A DNA stretch of 64,000 nucleotides, taken from assembly GCA_964511535.1 (NCBI GenBank), contig CAZEFW010000014.1, forward strand, positions 1 to 64,000, written 5' to 3'. This document shows positions 15,406-24,110 of the stretch, in pieces; position 1 is the first letter of the stretch, and each line of letters opens with the position of its first letter. Origin of the DNA: CAZCFB01 sp964511535. Its GTDB lineage: Bacteria; Myxococcota_A; Polyangia; GCA-2747355; CAZCFB01. A program made the position numbers and the translations under genes. The notes below the pieces were generated by a model. It was not told where the DNA came from. It ran no database searches and worked only from the letters and a program-made list of their open reading frames with translations.

Positions 15406-16743
15406 GTGAGCCATCGTCGAAACCAACTATCCGCATCCTTCATCGTCGCCCTGCTGGTCCTGACACCTTCGAGGTCCTCCGACGCTGGCGAGCCCCTCAC
15501 CATGGACGGCGCCGTGCGCCTTGCGCTGCGGCGCGCCCCGGAGCTGGGCGCTGCCCGGCAGCGCATCGCCGCGGCCAGGGCCCGGAAAAAGCAGGCTCGC
15601 GCCGCGTACTGGCCACACGCAGGGCTCCAGGCGAGCTACATCGCGCGCTGGCCCAAAAACGAGCTGCCCATCGACCTGAGCGGTCTGTCCGCGGTGATGC
15701 CCGGCGCCGAGCTCGAGATCGCCGAGATCGATGATGTTCATCACTTCCGCGCCGGGCTCCAGCTGGGGTTCCGCGCTCTGGACCTGTCACGCGGGCCGCG
15801 CGTGGACGCGGCCGAGCATGCCCGGGGGGCTGCAGCCGAGGGCGCCAGGGAGGTGGCCGCGGCGGTGGCCTTCCGCGCCCGGGCCACCTTCCTCGCTGCC
15901 CTGCTGGCCCGGGACCTGGCGCGCATCGCCGCCGACTCGCTTGTCCTGGCCAGGGCCCACCTGGCCCGTCAATCCTCGGCCACCCGCGTGGGCACGGGCT
16001 CGGAGCTGGCCCTGGCCCAGGCCCGGGTGCGCGTGGCCGAGCTGGAGGCGAGCCAGGCCCACGCCCGGGGCGAGCGTCGGCGTCACCTGGGCAACCTCGC
16101 GGCCCTGCTGAAGCTCGAGGGTCCGTTGCAGCTCGAGGGGGACCTGGAGCGCCTGGCCCGCCGATCCGCCCCGCGCGCCGACGACGCGGGCCCCACGGTG
16201 CGCCGACTTCGCCGCGCCCGGGCCGCCGCGCGGTCCCTGCAGACCAGCGCGTCCCGCGGCTTCTGGCCCACCCTCAGCTTGATGGGCAAGGCGGAGGTGG
16301 AGTACCCACACGCCATGAGGCTGGAGTGGGGGCCGCTGCTCACCGCCGGGGCGGCCCTGGAGTGGCGCCTCTTCGACGGCTTCTCGCGCAGCGGCGAGGT
16401 GGACCGGCAGGCCGCCGAGGTGCGCGGGCTGCGCCACCAGGAGCGGGCAGCAGCCGAGTCGAGGGACCGGCGCCTGCGGGACCTGGAGGCGCGGCGCGCC
16501 ACCGCCCGCTCCAGGCTCGCCTCGGCGCGGGAGGTGCTGCGCCAGAGCGAGCTGCAGCTACGCATCGCGCGCTCGTCGGCGAGCGCCGGCGCCGCCACCC
16601 ACCTCGACCGCCGCGCCGCCGAGGTGTCCATGGACGGCGCGCGGGTGGGCGTGTCCAGGGCGCTGATGGAGCTGTGCCTGATCAACGCGGAGGCCATGCG
16701 CGCGCTCGGCCTCGACCAGGGGCGTGGCATGGGAGGCAACTGA
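15406..16743 (+). CDS. TolC-family outer-membrane efflux protein
   Basis: A 445-residue protein using GTG 15406. A signal peptide is seen (SHRRNQ, then a hydrophobic run to SSDAGEP). The mature part has the two-fold OEP pattern: TMDGAVRLALRRAPELGAARQRIAAARA in the first repeat, a long Ala/Arg/Glu-rich helix, and the second repeat beginning near LRRARAAARSLQTSAS with SLMGKAEVEYP strands. TolC proteins form the outer-membrane duct for type I export and efflux. The reading frame extends up to 15376, but that GTG lies inside the sigma-54 promoter. It is the first gene of the six-gene operon; the stop overlaps the next start as TGATG. Confidence 0.88.
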   Translation: MSHRRNQLSASFIVALLVLTPSRSSDAGEPLTMDGAVRLALRRAPELGAARQRIAAARARKKQARAAYWPHAGLQASYIARWPKNELPIDLSGLSAVMPGAELEIAEIDDVHHFRAGLQLGFRALDLSRGPRVDAAEHARGAAAEGAREVAAAVAFRARATFLAALLARDLARIAADSLVLARAHLARQSSATRVGTGSELALAQARVRVAELEASQAHARGERRRHLGNLAALLKLEGPLQLEGDLERLARRSAPRADDAGPTVRRLRRARAAARSLQTSASRGFWPTLSLMGKAEVEYPHAMRLEWGPLLTAGAALEWRLFDGFSRSGEVDRQAAEVRGLRHQERAAAESRDRRLRDLEARRATARSRLASAREVLRQSELQLRIARSSASAGAATHLDRRAAEVSMDGARVGVSRALMELCLINAEAMRALGLDQGRGMGGN

Positions 16744-17795
16744 TGAAACGAATCATGCTGATCTTCGTGGTGCTGGTGGCCGGGCTGAGCGTCGGGTTCT
16801 GGTTCAAGGTGCGGGAGCTCAAGGCGGCGCGCCAGGGGCCCCCTGGGGGCACCGGCGTCATCGCGGGCAAGCAGGGGGACGTGGCGGCCCGCATGCCGGG
16901 CCGCATCACGGCGGTGGGGGCGGAGGAGGGACAGCGGGTCAAGGCAGGCCAGGTGGTGCTGGAGCTGGATTGCCGCGAGCCCCGGGCGGCCCTGGGCGGC
17001 GCGCAGGCCAAGTTGGAGCAGGCCCGGCAGCACGCCGCCGCGGCCAGCGCCCAGGCGGACGCCGCACTGGGCGCGGCCAGGGCGAGCAAGGCGGCGGTGG
17101 CGGCCGCCGGCGCTCAGGAGCGCTCCGTGGCAGCCAACCACCACGCGGCGGCGCGCCAGGAGCAGCGCATCAAGCAGCTCAAGGGCGAGGGCGGCGCCAC
17201 CGAGGCGCAGCTGGACCGGATCAGCGCCACGGTGCAGGACCTGGACCAGCGCATCAAGGCGCTGCGGGCCCAGGCCGGCGCGGCCCGGGGCAAGGCGGCG
17301 GCGGCGCGGGCCCAGGCCCGGGCGGCGGCCGAGCAGGCCAGGGGCGCCCTGGCCCTGATCAAGGCCGCCAACGCCGGCGTGGAGCGGGCGCTGCTGGCCG
17401 TGGGCGAGTGTCGCGTGGAGGCGCCCATCTCGGGCGTGGTGCTGCTGCGCTCCCATGAGCCGGGGGAGGTGGTGCTGCCGGGCGGGCGGGTGCTGACCCT
17501 GGTGCAGCTGCGCACGGTGGAGACCACCTTCTATCTGCCGAACCGCGACCTGGCCGCGGCGGCGCCGGGCCGTGCCGTGACCGTGGTGGCCGACGCGTAC
17601 CCCGGGCGCAGCTTCAGCGGCAAGATCCTCACCGTGGCCGCCGAGGCGGAGTTCACGCCGCGCAACGTCCAGGTGCGCGAGGACCGCGACCGGCTGGTCT
17701 ACCAGGTGAAGGTGGCCATCCCGAACCCGGGCGGCGAGCTGCGCCCGGGCATGCCGGTGGAGGTCACCATCCCCCCGGCGGGCGAGGGCGCCTGA
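16743..17795 (+). CDS. HlyD-family periplasmic adaptor of ABC efflux system
   Basis: A 350-residue membrane-fusion protein. One N-terminal membrane anchor (about 4-22) is followed by a biotinyl-lipoyl-like half (ARMPGRITAVGAEEGQRVKAGQVVLELD), a long Ala/Gln-rich coiled coil (about 80-215), and the second lipoyl half (VEAPISGVVLLRSHEPGEVVLPG). Beta-barrel strands with YPGRSFSGKI follow, ending in GELRPGMPVEV. It should bridge the inner-membrane ABC complex to the TolC protein. The gene order matches YbhG/YhiI-type systems. Confidence 0.93.
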   Translation: MKRIMLIFVVLVAGLSVGFWFKVRELKAARQGPPGGTGVIAGKQGDVAARMPGRITAVGAEEGQRVKAGQVVLELDCREPRAALGGAQAKLEQARQHAAAASAQADAALGAARASKAAVAAAGAQERSVAANHHAAARQEQRIKQLKGEGGATEAQLDRISATVQDLDQRIKALRAQAGAARGKAAAARAQARAAAEQARGALALIKAANAGVERALLAVGECRVEAPISGVVLLRSHEPGEVVLPGGRVLTLVQLRTVETTFYLPNRDLAAAAPGRAVTVVADAYPGRSFSGKILTVAAEAEFTPRNVQVREDRDRLVYQVKVAIPNPGGELRPGMPVEVTIPPAGEGA

Positions 17796-17796
17796 C

Positions 17797-18558
17797 ATGG
17801 CCCCGGGCACCGAGCCGGCGCTGCGCGCGGCCGATCTGACCCGCTCCTTCGACGGGGTTCAGGCCCTGGCCGGCCTGAGCCTGGAGCTGTACCCGGGGGA
17901 GATGCTCGGCCTGGTGGGCCCGGACGGCGCGGGCAAGACCACGGCCATGCGCATCCTGGCCGGCATGATGTCTCCCGACGGTGGGGAGGCCCGGCTGCTC
18001 GGCATGGACCCGCGCAGCACCCGCCCCGAGCTGCGCACCGCCGTGGGGTACATGCCCCAGCAGTACAGCCTCTACGGCGACCTCTCGGTGGACGAGAACC
18101 TGCGCTTCTTCTCCCGCATGTTCTGCCTGCCGCGGGCCGAGTTCGAGCAGCGCCGGCAGCGGCTGCTGCACATCACCCGGCTGGCGCCGTTCACCGGGCG
18201 CTGCGCCGACGCGCTGTCTGGCGGCATGTACAAGAAGTTGGCCCTGGCCTGCGCCCTGCTGCCGCGGCCGCGGGTGCTGCTGCTGGACGAGCCCACCAAC
18301 GGGGTCGACCCGGTGAGCCGGCGCGAGCTGTGGGCGCTGCTGTTCGAGCTGTGCGCCGAGGGGATGGCCGTGCTGGTCTCCACGGCCTACATGGACGAGG
18401 CCGCCCGCTGCCACCGGGTGGCCCTCCTGCACCGGGGCCGCGTGTTGCTGCAGGGCGAGCCGTCGGCGTTGATGGACGACTTCGCCGCAGCCGGGGCAGG
18501 GCCGGGGGCCGACTTCGAGGATCTCTTTTTGGCAGCCACGGCCGGGGAGGCGGCGTGA
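17797..18558 (+). CDS. ABC transporter ATPase (first of pair)
   Basis: A 253-residue nucleotide-binding subunit. Walker A is GPDGAGKTT (about 44-52), Q-loop YMPQQYSLYG, signature LSGGMYKKLAL and Walker B VLLLDEPTNGVDP, followed by a switch region that reads STAYMDEA in place of the usual His. It is paired with a second ATPase and two ABC-2 permeases, as in E. coli YbhF (where the two ATPase domains are fused). The absence of the H-loop His suggests this site may be catalytically weak, with the second ATPase doing most of the hydrolysis. Confidence 0.93.
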   Translation: MAPGTEPALRAADLTRSFDGVQALAGLSLELYPGEMLGLVGPDGAGKTTAMRILAGMMSPDGGEARLLGMDPRSTRPELRTAVGYMPQQYSLYGDLSVDENLRFFSRMFCLPRAEFEQRRQRLLHITRLAPFTGRCADALSGGMYKKLALACALLPRPRVLLLDEPTNGVDPVSRRELWALLFELCAEGMAVLVSTAYMDEAARCHRVALLHRGRVLLQGEPSALMDDFAAAGAGPGADFEDLFLAATAGEAA

Positions 18559-19505
18559 GCGCCCCGGCGGCGGCCATCATCGCCCGGCAGCTGACCCGCC
18601 GCTTCGGCGACTTCACCGCGGTGCGCCAGGTGAGCTTCCACGTGGAGCGGGGCGAGATCTTCGGCTACCTCGGCGCCAACGGCGCGGGCAAGTCCACCAC
18701 CATCCGCATGCTGTGCGGCCTGCTGCAGCCCACCTCGGGCAGCGCCACGGTGTCGGGGCTCGACGTGGCCGCGGACCCGGAGGGGGTCAAGCGCTCCCTC
18801 GGCTACATGTCGCAGAAATTCTCGCTCTACCTCGACCTGCTGGCCGAGGAGAACCTGGAGTTCTTCGGCGGCGCATACGGCATGATGGGCCGCCCGCTGC
18901 GACGGCGAGTGGACGCCGTGCTGGAGCGGGTGGGCATGGGCGCGCACCGCCGCGCGGTCACCGGCGATCTGCCCGGGGGCCTGCGCCAGCGCCTGGCCCT
19001 GGCCTCCGCCCTGCTGCACCGCCCCTCCATCCTGTTCCTGGACGAGCCCACCGCCGGCGTGGACCCGGCGGCGCGGCGCTCGTTCTGGCAGCTGATCCGG
19101 GAGCTGTCGGGCGCGGGCATCACCGTCTTCGTCACCACCCACTACATGGACGAGGCCGAGTACTGCCACCGGGTGGGCCTGATGGTGGACGGCCGCCTCA
19201 CCGCCCTGGACACCCCCGCCGGGCTGAAGCGGGCCCACGTGCCCGGGGCGCTGGTCAAGCTGCGCGGGCCTGACATGGCGCGGGCGCTCGAGCGGTGCCG
19301 CGCGCTGCCCGGCGTGCTGGACGCCCAGCCCTTCGGCGCGGCCGCGCATGTCCGCCTGGACCCGGCCGTGGTCTCTGCCGAGGCGCTGTCCGCGGCCCTG
19401 GTCCGCGCGGGCCTGCCAGCGCTTCAGGTCACGCCGATCCAGCCCACCCTGGAGGACGTGTTCCTGGCCGTGGTGGAGGCCGAGAGCCGCCAGGCGTCCG
19501 CCTGA
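18555..19505 (+). CDS. ABC transporter ATPase (second of pair)
   Basis: A 316-residue protein starting at a GTG that overlaps the first ATPase stop by 4 nt. Walker A is GANGAGKSTT, Q-loop YMSQKFSLYL, signature LPGGLRQRLAL (Pro in place of Ser), Walker B ILFLDEPTAGVDP, and the H-loop is VTTHYMDEAEYCH with His present. A C-terminal extension (about 230-316) resembles the DrrA-type regulatory tail and ends QPTLEDVFLAVVE. The two ATPases have complementary weaknesses: the first lacks the H-loop His and this one has a variant signature. They may therefore form an asymmetric dimer. Confidence 0.93.
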   Translation: MSAPAAAIIARQLTRRFGDFTAVRQVSFHVERGEIFGYLGANGAGKSTTIRMLCGLLQPTSGSATVSGLDVAADPEGVKRSLGYMSQKFSLYLDLLAEENLEFFGGAYGMMGRPLRRRVDAVLERVGMGAHRRAVTGDLPGGLRQRLALASALLHRPSILFLDEPTAGVDPAARRSFWQLIRELSGAGITVFVTTHYMDEAEYCHRVGLMVDGRLTALDTPAGLKRAHVPGALVKLRGPDMARALERCRALPGVLDAQPFGAAAHVRLDPAVVSAEALSAALVRAGLPALQVTPIQPTLEDVFLAVVEAESRQASA

Positions 19506-20635
19506 TGCCGCCCTTCCTCACCCGGCTCATCGCCCTGTCCCACAAGGAGGTGATCCATGTCATCCGGGACCGGCAGGTGGTCTACCTGGCCCTCGGCATG
19601 CCCCTGACCATGGTGCTGCTGTTCGGCTTCGCCGTCACCTTCGACGTCCAGGACGTGAACCTCGGCGTGGTGGACCACGACAGCTCCCCCGCCTCGCGCC
19701 GCTTCCTGGCGGCCATGGCGGCCTCGGACACATTCACCATCCGCCGCCGCCTGGACAGCGCGGCCGAGGCCGAGCAGCTGTTCCGCCGGGGCGAGATCAA
19801 GGGCGCGCTGATCATCCCGCCCGGCTTCGAGCGGCAGCTGGCCCGCGGCGGGCGCGCGCGCATCCAGCTGCTGATGGACGGCGCCGACGGGACCACCACG
19901 CGCATCGCCCTGGGCTACGCCCGCGGCGTGAGCCAGCAACAGCTCATCGAGCTGATCCGGCAGCAGGGGGGCGGCGCGTCCGTGGCCTTGCCGCTGGAGC
20001 CCCGGGTGCGGACCTGGTTCAACCCGCGCATGCGCTCGGCGCTGTTCGTGGTGCCCGGCCTGGTGGCCCTCATCCTGGCCATGCTCTCGGTGCTGCTGTC
20101 GGCCCTCACCGTGGCGCGGGAGTGGGAGCGCGGCTCCATGGAGCAGCTGTTCACCACGCCGGTGGGCCGCAGCTCGGTGGTGCTGGGGAAGCTGCTGCCC
20201 TATGTGGGGCTCGGGCTGGTGCAGACCCTGCTGGTGCTCACCGCCGGCGCCTGGCTGTTTGACGTCCCGCTGGAGGGCAGCTTCTGGCTGCTCATGGGCG
20301 CCACCGTGCTGTTCCTGGTGTGCGTGCTGGGCCAGGGGCTGCTCATCAGCACCATCACCCGCAGTCAGCAGGTGGCGACCCAGGCCGGCGCCATCAGCTC
20401 CATGCTGCCGAGCCTGCTGCTGTCCGGGTTCCTGTTTCCGGTGGAGAACATGCCCACCTTCCTGCAATGGGTCAGCGCCGTCGTGCCGGCGCGCTACTTC
20501 ATCAGCTGCCTGCGCGGCATCATGCTGCAGGGCAGGGGCGCGGCCCAGCTGTGGCCCGACCTGTTGGGCCTGGCCGTGCTCGGGGTGGCGGTGATCGGCA
20601 TCTGCACGGCCAAGTTCAGGCGGAGCCTCGACTGA
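19505..20635 (+). CDS. ABC-2 type permease (first of pair)
   Basis: A 376-residue inner-membrane protein. One N-terminal membrane helix (VVYLALGMPLTMVLLFGF) is followed by a large extracytoplasmic domain (about 50-180, VVDHDSSPASRRFL, FTIRRRLDSAAEAEQLFRRG), then five C-terminal helices. The ABC-2 signature region AREWERGSMEQLFTTPVG lies before the third helix. The layout matches YbhS/YhhJ-like permeases that work with HlyD and TolC partners. The start ATG overlaps the upstream TGA. Confidence 0.92.
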   Translation: MPPFLTRLIALSHKEVIHVIRDRQVVYLALGMPLTMVLLFGFAVTFDVQDVNLGVVDHDSSPASRRFLAAMAASDTFTIRRRLDSAAEAEQLFRRGEIKGALIIPPGFERQLARGGRARIQLLMDGADGTTTRIALGYARGVSQQQLIELIRQQGGGASVALPLEPRVRTWFNPRMRSALFVVPGLVALILAMLSVLLSALTVAREWERGSMEQLFTTPVGRSSVVLGKLLPYVGLGLVQTLLVLTAGAWLFDVPLEGSFWLLMGATVLFLVCVLGQGLLISTITRSQQVATQAGAISSMLPSLLLSGFLFPVENMPTFLQWVSAVVPARYFISCLRGIMLQGRGAAQLWPDLLGLAVLGVAVIGICTAKFRRSLD

Positions 20636-21783
20636 TGGCCAGGGGAGCCATGATGGGCGCCGCGCTGCTGGCGGTGATGCGCAAGGAGCTGCGCCAGACC
20701 TTCCGCGACCGGCGCATGGCGGCCATGCTGGTGCTGGCGCCGGTGCTGCAGCTGACCTTGCTGGGCTACGCCGTAGATCTGGACGTGGACCGGATCCCCA
20801 CCGCGGTGTGCGACCTGGATCGCACCCCCCGGAGCCGGGCCCTGGTGCAGGGGCTGCTGGCCGACGGCACGCTGCGGTTCGAGCTCGAGACCCTCGACCC
20901 TGACCGGGCGCTGGCCGACGGCCTGGTGCACGCGGCGATCGTGCTGCCCCGGGGCCTCGGCCGGGACATGCAGGCCGGCCGCTCCGCCCGGGTGCAGATC
21001 CTGGTGGACGGCACTGACTCGGTGCGAGCTCAGGTGGCGGTGGACGCGGCCATGTCATACCTGCTGCAGCGCGGCCTGGAACTGGCAGCGGCGCGCTTGC
21101 AGGACGCGGCCGCGCTCAGGGGTGCGCCCCTGGCCATCCCGTCGCTGGAGGTGGAGCCGCGCATCCTCTACAACCCGCGCATGGAGAGCCCAATCTACAT
21201 GATCCCCGGGGTGGCGGCGCTGGTGCTGCTGGTGATCACCACGGTGGTCACCGCCATGGGCATCGCCCGGGAGAAGGAGGTGGGCACCATCGAGCAGCTG
21301 ATGGTGACACCCATCAGGCCCCTGGCCCTGATGCTGGGCAAGATCCTGCCCTTCGCCCTCATCGGGCTGGTGGTGGCCGGGCTGGTGCTCTCGGTGGGGA
21401 CCAACCTGTTCGGCGTCCCGGTGCGCGGGCCGCTCACCGTGGTGTTCGCGGGGACGGTGCTCTACCTGATGAGCACCCTCGGCACCGGCGTATTCATCAG
21501 CACCATGGCGGCCAACCAGCAGCAGGCGATCCTGGGCAGCTTCTTCTTCCTGCTGCCGGCCATCCTGCTGTCCGGCTTCATGAACCCCATCGAGAGCATG
21601 CCGCCCTGGGTTCAGCCCATCACCCTGCTCAACCCGGTGCGTTACTACGTGGAGATCCTGCGCGCCTGCCTGCTCAAGGGCGCCGGCTTCGCAGACCTCG
21701 GCTTCCAGTTCGCCGCCCTGGCCGGCTTCGGCGTGGGCATCCTGGGCCTGGCATCAGTGAGGTTCCGCAAGCGGATCGGGTGA
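20635..21783 (+). CDS. ABC-2 type permease (second of pair)
   Basis: A 382-residue paralogue of the preceding permease with the same topology: an N-terminal helix (MLVLAPVLQLTLLGYA), an external domain (about 55-175), and five C-terminal helices including AREKEVGTIEQLMVTPIRP. It corresponds to YbhR in YbhFSR-like systems, so the operon encodes a heterodimeric permease. The substrate cannot be told from sequence; relatives export drugs or cations. An internal start at MMGAALLAVM (six codons in) is possible. Confidence 0.92.
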   Translation: MARGAMMGAALLAVMRKELRQTFRDRRMAAMLVLAPVLQLTLLGYAVDLDVDRIPTAVCDLDRTPRSRALVQGLLADGTLRFELETLDPDRALADGLVHAAIVLPRGLGRDMQAGRSARVQILVDGTDSVRAQVAVDAAMSYLLQRGLELAAARLQDAAALRGAPLAIPSLEVEPRILYNPRMESPIYMIPGVAALVLLVITTVVTAMGIAREKEVGTIEQLMVTPIRPLALMLGKILPFALIGLVVAGLVLSVGTNLFGVPVRGPLTVVFAGTVLYLMSTLGTGVFISTMAANQQQAILGSFFFLLPAILLSGFMNPIESMPPWVQPITLLNPVRYYVEILRACLLKGAGFADLGFQFAALAGFGVGILGLASVRFRKRIG

Positions 21784-21810
21784 CGACAGGCGGCAAGCCA
21801 GGGCAATCCG

Positions 21811-21862
21811 TTCTGGCATCCTGGCATTCTGGCATTCGCGCCCGCAGGGCGCGCAGGGCGCG
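21811..21862 (-). repeat. 3'-end module: hairpin plus AATGCCAG octamer array (copy B)
   Basis: Read from the greB stop (minus strand), a perfect 7-bp hairpin CGCGCCC-TGC-GGGCGCG (21837-21853) is followed by about three tandem AATGCCAG/GATGCCAG units. Confidence 0.75.
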
Positions 21863-22402
21863 CTACTCCGCCTCGTACCAGATCTCCACCACCGCCACCG
21901 TGGCCGGCGCCTTCTTGGGCCGCTGCACCTTCACCTCGTCGCCCTCCTGCTTGCCCAGCAGGGCCCGGGCCATGGGAGAGTCCACGCTGATGCGGCCGAG
22001 CTTGGTGTCGTACTCGTCGGGGCCCACGATCTGGTAGGTCGCCTCCTCGCCCTGTTCGTCCTCGACGGTGACGTGGGCGCCGAAGAAGACCTTCCCCTCC
22101 TGCTCCGGTGCAGGGGTGACCACCTCCAGCTCGTCCATGCGCTTGCTCAGGAACCGCAGCCGCTTGTCGATCTGGTACAGCCGCCGCTTGTTGTACTGGT
22201 AATCGGCGTTCTCCGAGCGGTCGCCCTGGGCCGCTGCCTCGGTCACCCGCTGGGTGATCTCCGGGCGCTCCACTCGCCACAGGTGATCCTTCTCCTGCAG
22301 GAGCATCTCCCAGCCCCGCCGGGTAATGAAGCGGACGGAGCTGCCCGTCGCTGATTTTTGAGGCCCGGTCGGTTTGCGCGGGAGCATGGAGCGGCGAGAC
22401 AT
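21863..22402 (-). CDS. greB: Transcription elongation factor GreB
   Basis: A 179-residue protein. The N-terminal coiled-coil domain has the family signature GDRSENADYQYNKRR with the acidic tip, and the C-terminal FKBP-like domain has VFFGAHVTVEDE, IVGPDEYD and ISVDSPMARALLGKQEGDEV. GreB enters the RNA polymerase channel and stimulates cleavage of backtracked transcripts. The N-terminal 18 residues are basic and not part of the fold. The start at 22402 is uncertain, with an alternative ATG at 22387. A longer frame up to 22693 is antisense to the pectate-lyase-like gene and is excluded. Confidence 0.9.
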   Translation of the reverse strand: MSRRSMLPRKPTGPQKSATGSSVRFITRRGWEMLLQEKDHLWRVERPEITQRVTEAAAQGDRSENADYQYNKRRLYQIDKRLRFLSKRMDELEVVTPAPEQEGKVFFGAHVTVEDEQGEEATYQIVGPDEYDTKLGRISVDSPMARALLGKQEGDEVKVQRPKKAPATVAVVEIWYEAE

Positions 22403-22460
22403 GACAGAGGGTGGAATAGCAGGTCCTGAGGCGCCGGACAACGGGTGATAGATTGGATGC

Positions 22461-24059
22461 ATGAGACGCCCCTCACCCCTGGCCCTGACCATACCCCTGG
22501 CCCTGGCCCTCTCCCTCTCCCTCGCAGCATGCACCGTCGACAACCCTTCTCCCGCAGACAGCAGCGCCGCGACTCCCGACCTCCTCGGACTTGACCAGAC
22601 CCGGGCCGACGGGCCCGTGGACCTGGCCGCCTCCGCCGACCAGGCCCCGCCAGGGGACCAGACCCTTCCCCCCGGGGACCAGGCGCCAGCCATGGATCAG
22701 GCCTCTTCAAAGGACCAGGCGCCAGCCCTGGATAAGGTCTCATCCAAGGATCAGACGCCAGCCAAGGACCAGGCCCCGCCCAAGGACCAGGGACCACCCG
22801 TCAAGGCGCCGGCCTTCCCCGGGGCCGAGGGCTTCGGCGCCTGGACCCCCGGCGGTCGCGGCGGCAAGGTCCTGTTCGTCACCAACCTCAAGGACTTCAT
22901 CCCGGGCAAGGAGCCGCTGATCCCCGGCTCTCTGCGCGGCGCCATCATGGGCAAGGGCCCGCGTACGGTGATCTTCCGCGTCTCGGGCACCATCACCCTC
23001 AAGGCGCGCCTCGACATCACCGAGCCGTACATCACCCTGGCTGGCCAGAGCGCCCCCGGCGACGGCGTCTGCCTCGGAGGGTACGGCGCCATGGTCAAGA
23101 AGACCCACGACGTGATCATCCGCCACCTGCGCTTCCGCCCCGGCGACCTGGTGGGCAAGGCCCTGGCCAAGCAGGGCAAGAAGTGGGAGACCGACGCCCT
23201 GTCGGTCTACGACTCCAAGGACGTGATCATCGATCATGTCTCGGCCAGCTGGGCCAACGACGAGGTGCTCTCGGTGACCCACGGCACCCGCGTCACGGTG
23301 CAGTGGTCCTTCATCACCGAGAGCCTGAACGACTCGACCCACCCCAAGGGCAAGCATGGCTACGGTGGGCTGGTGGCTTACATGGAGGACGGCGAGGTGA
23401 GCCAGCACCACAACCTGTGGGCGTTCCACATCAGCCGCTGCCCGCGCCCCGGCTCCACCCTCAACTGCAAGGGCCCGGGCCTGCTGTACGACTTCCGCTA
23501 CAACGTGGTCCACATGGGCGGCAAGGGCTACTCCGCCAGCGGCTACGACAAGATCCGGATGAACTACTTCGGCAACACCATCACCAAGAGCGCGGTGTTC
23601 GCCGCCACGCCAGGGGTCAGCATCTACAAGGGCCACAACTGGCACAACGGAAAGAACACCGGCTGGAGCATGTTCACCGGCTCGTTCAACAAGGCGACCA
23701 AGCCGTTCGCGGTGGCGCCCCTCAAGGCGGACACGCCGCAGAACGCCTACGCCGCCGTGCTCGGCACCGCCGGCGCCAGCCTGCCCAAGCGGGACGCAGT
23801 GGACAGCCGGGTGGCAGCCGCGACCAAGGCCCAGAAGGGCAAGATCATCGACTCACAGGCGGACGTGGGCGGCTGGCCGCTGCTCAAGTCCGCGGCGCCC
23901 CCGGCCGACGCCGACGCCGACGGCATGCCCGACGCCTGGGAGACCAATGCAGGGCTCAACCCCAAGCAGGCCGCGGACCGCAACGCCGATCCGGACGGCG
24001 ACGGCTACACAAACCTCGAGGAGTGGCTCAACGGCACCAACCCGAAGGTCAAGGACTGA
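22461..24059 (+). CDS. Pectate-lyase-like beta-helix lipoprotein with calcium-binding tail
   Basis: A 532-residue lipoprotein with lipobox LAAC (about 21-24). A low-complexity linker of DQAPxxD/SSKDQ repeats covers about 50-115. The catalytic region begins with FPGAEGFGAWTPGGRGGKV, the typical start of secreted polysaccharide-lyase 1-like proteins, and continues as a right-handed beta-helix (TVIFRVSGTITLK, ITLAGQSAPGDGVCL, IRHLRFRPGD, IIDHVSASWANDE, VQWSFITE). The C-terminus has Asp-rich calcium-binding motifs (DADADGMPDAWE, NADPDGDGYTNLEEWLNGTNP). It should cut pectin-like or other acidic polysaccharides at the cell surface. It is divergent from greB, with about 58 nt between the genes. Confidence 0.9.
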   Translation: MRRPSPLALTIPLALALSLSLAACTVDNPSPADSSAATPDLLGLDQTRADGPVDLAASADQAPPGDQTLPPGDQAPAMDQASSKDQAPALDKVSSKDQTPAKDQAPPKDQGPPVKAPAFPGAEGFGAWTPGGRGGKVLFVTNLKDFIPGKEPLIPGSLRGAIMGKGPRTVIFRVSGTITLKARLDITEPYITLAGQSAPGDGVCLGGYGAMVKKTHDVIIRHLRFRPGDLVGKALAKQGKKWETDALSVYDSKDVIIDHVSASWANDEVLSVTHGTRVTVQWSFITESLNDSTHPKGKHGYGGLVAYMEDGEVSQHHNLWAFHISRCPRPGSTLNCKGPGLLYDFRYNVVHMGGKGYSASGYDKIRMNYFGNTITKSAVFAATPGVSIYKGHNWHNGKNTGWSMFTGSFNKATKPFAVAPLKADTPQNAYAAVLGTAGASLPKRDAVDSRVAAATKAQKGKIIDSQADVGGWPLLKSAAPPADADADGMPDAWETNAGLNPKQAADRNADPDGDGYTNLEEWLNGTNPKVKD

Positions 24060-24110
24060 GCGAGGGGAGGGGGGGGGAGACTCGCGGGGCGGTCACGCCG
24101 AGCCGCTGCT

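Noticed and set aside
19424..21058. 544-residue minus-strand frame
   Set aside because: Antisense to the two ABC-2 permeases, with Arg/Gln/His/Pro-rich composition and no motif.
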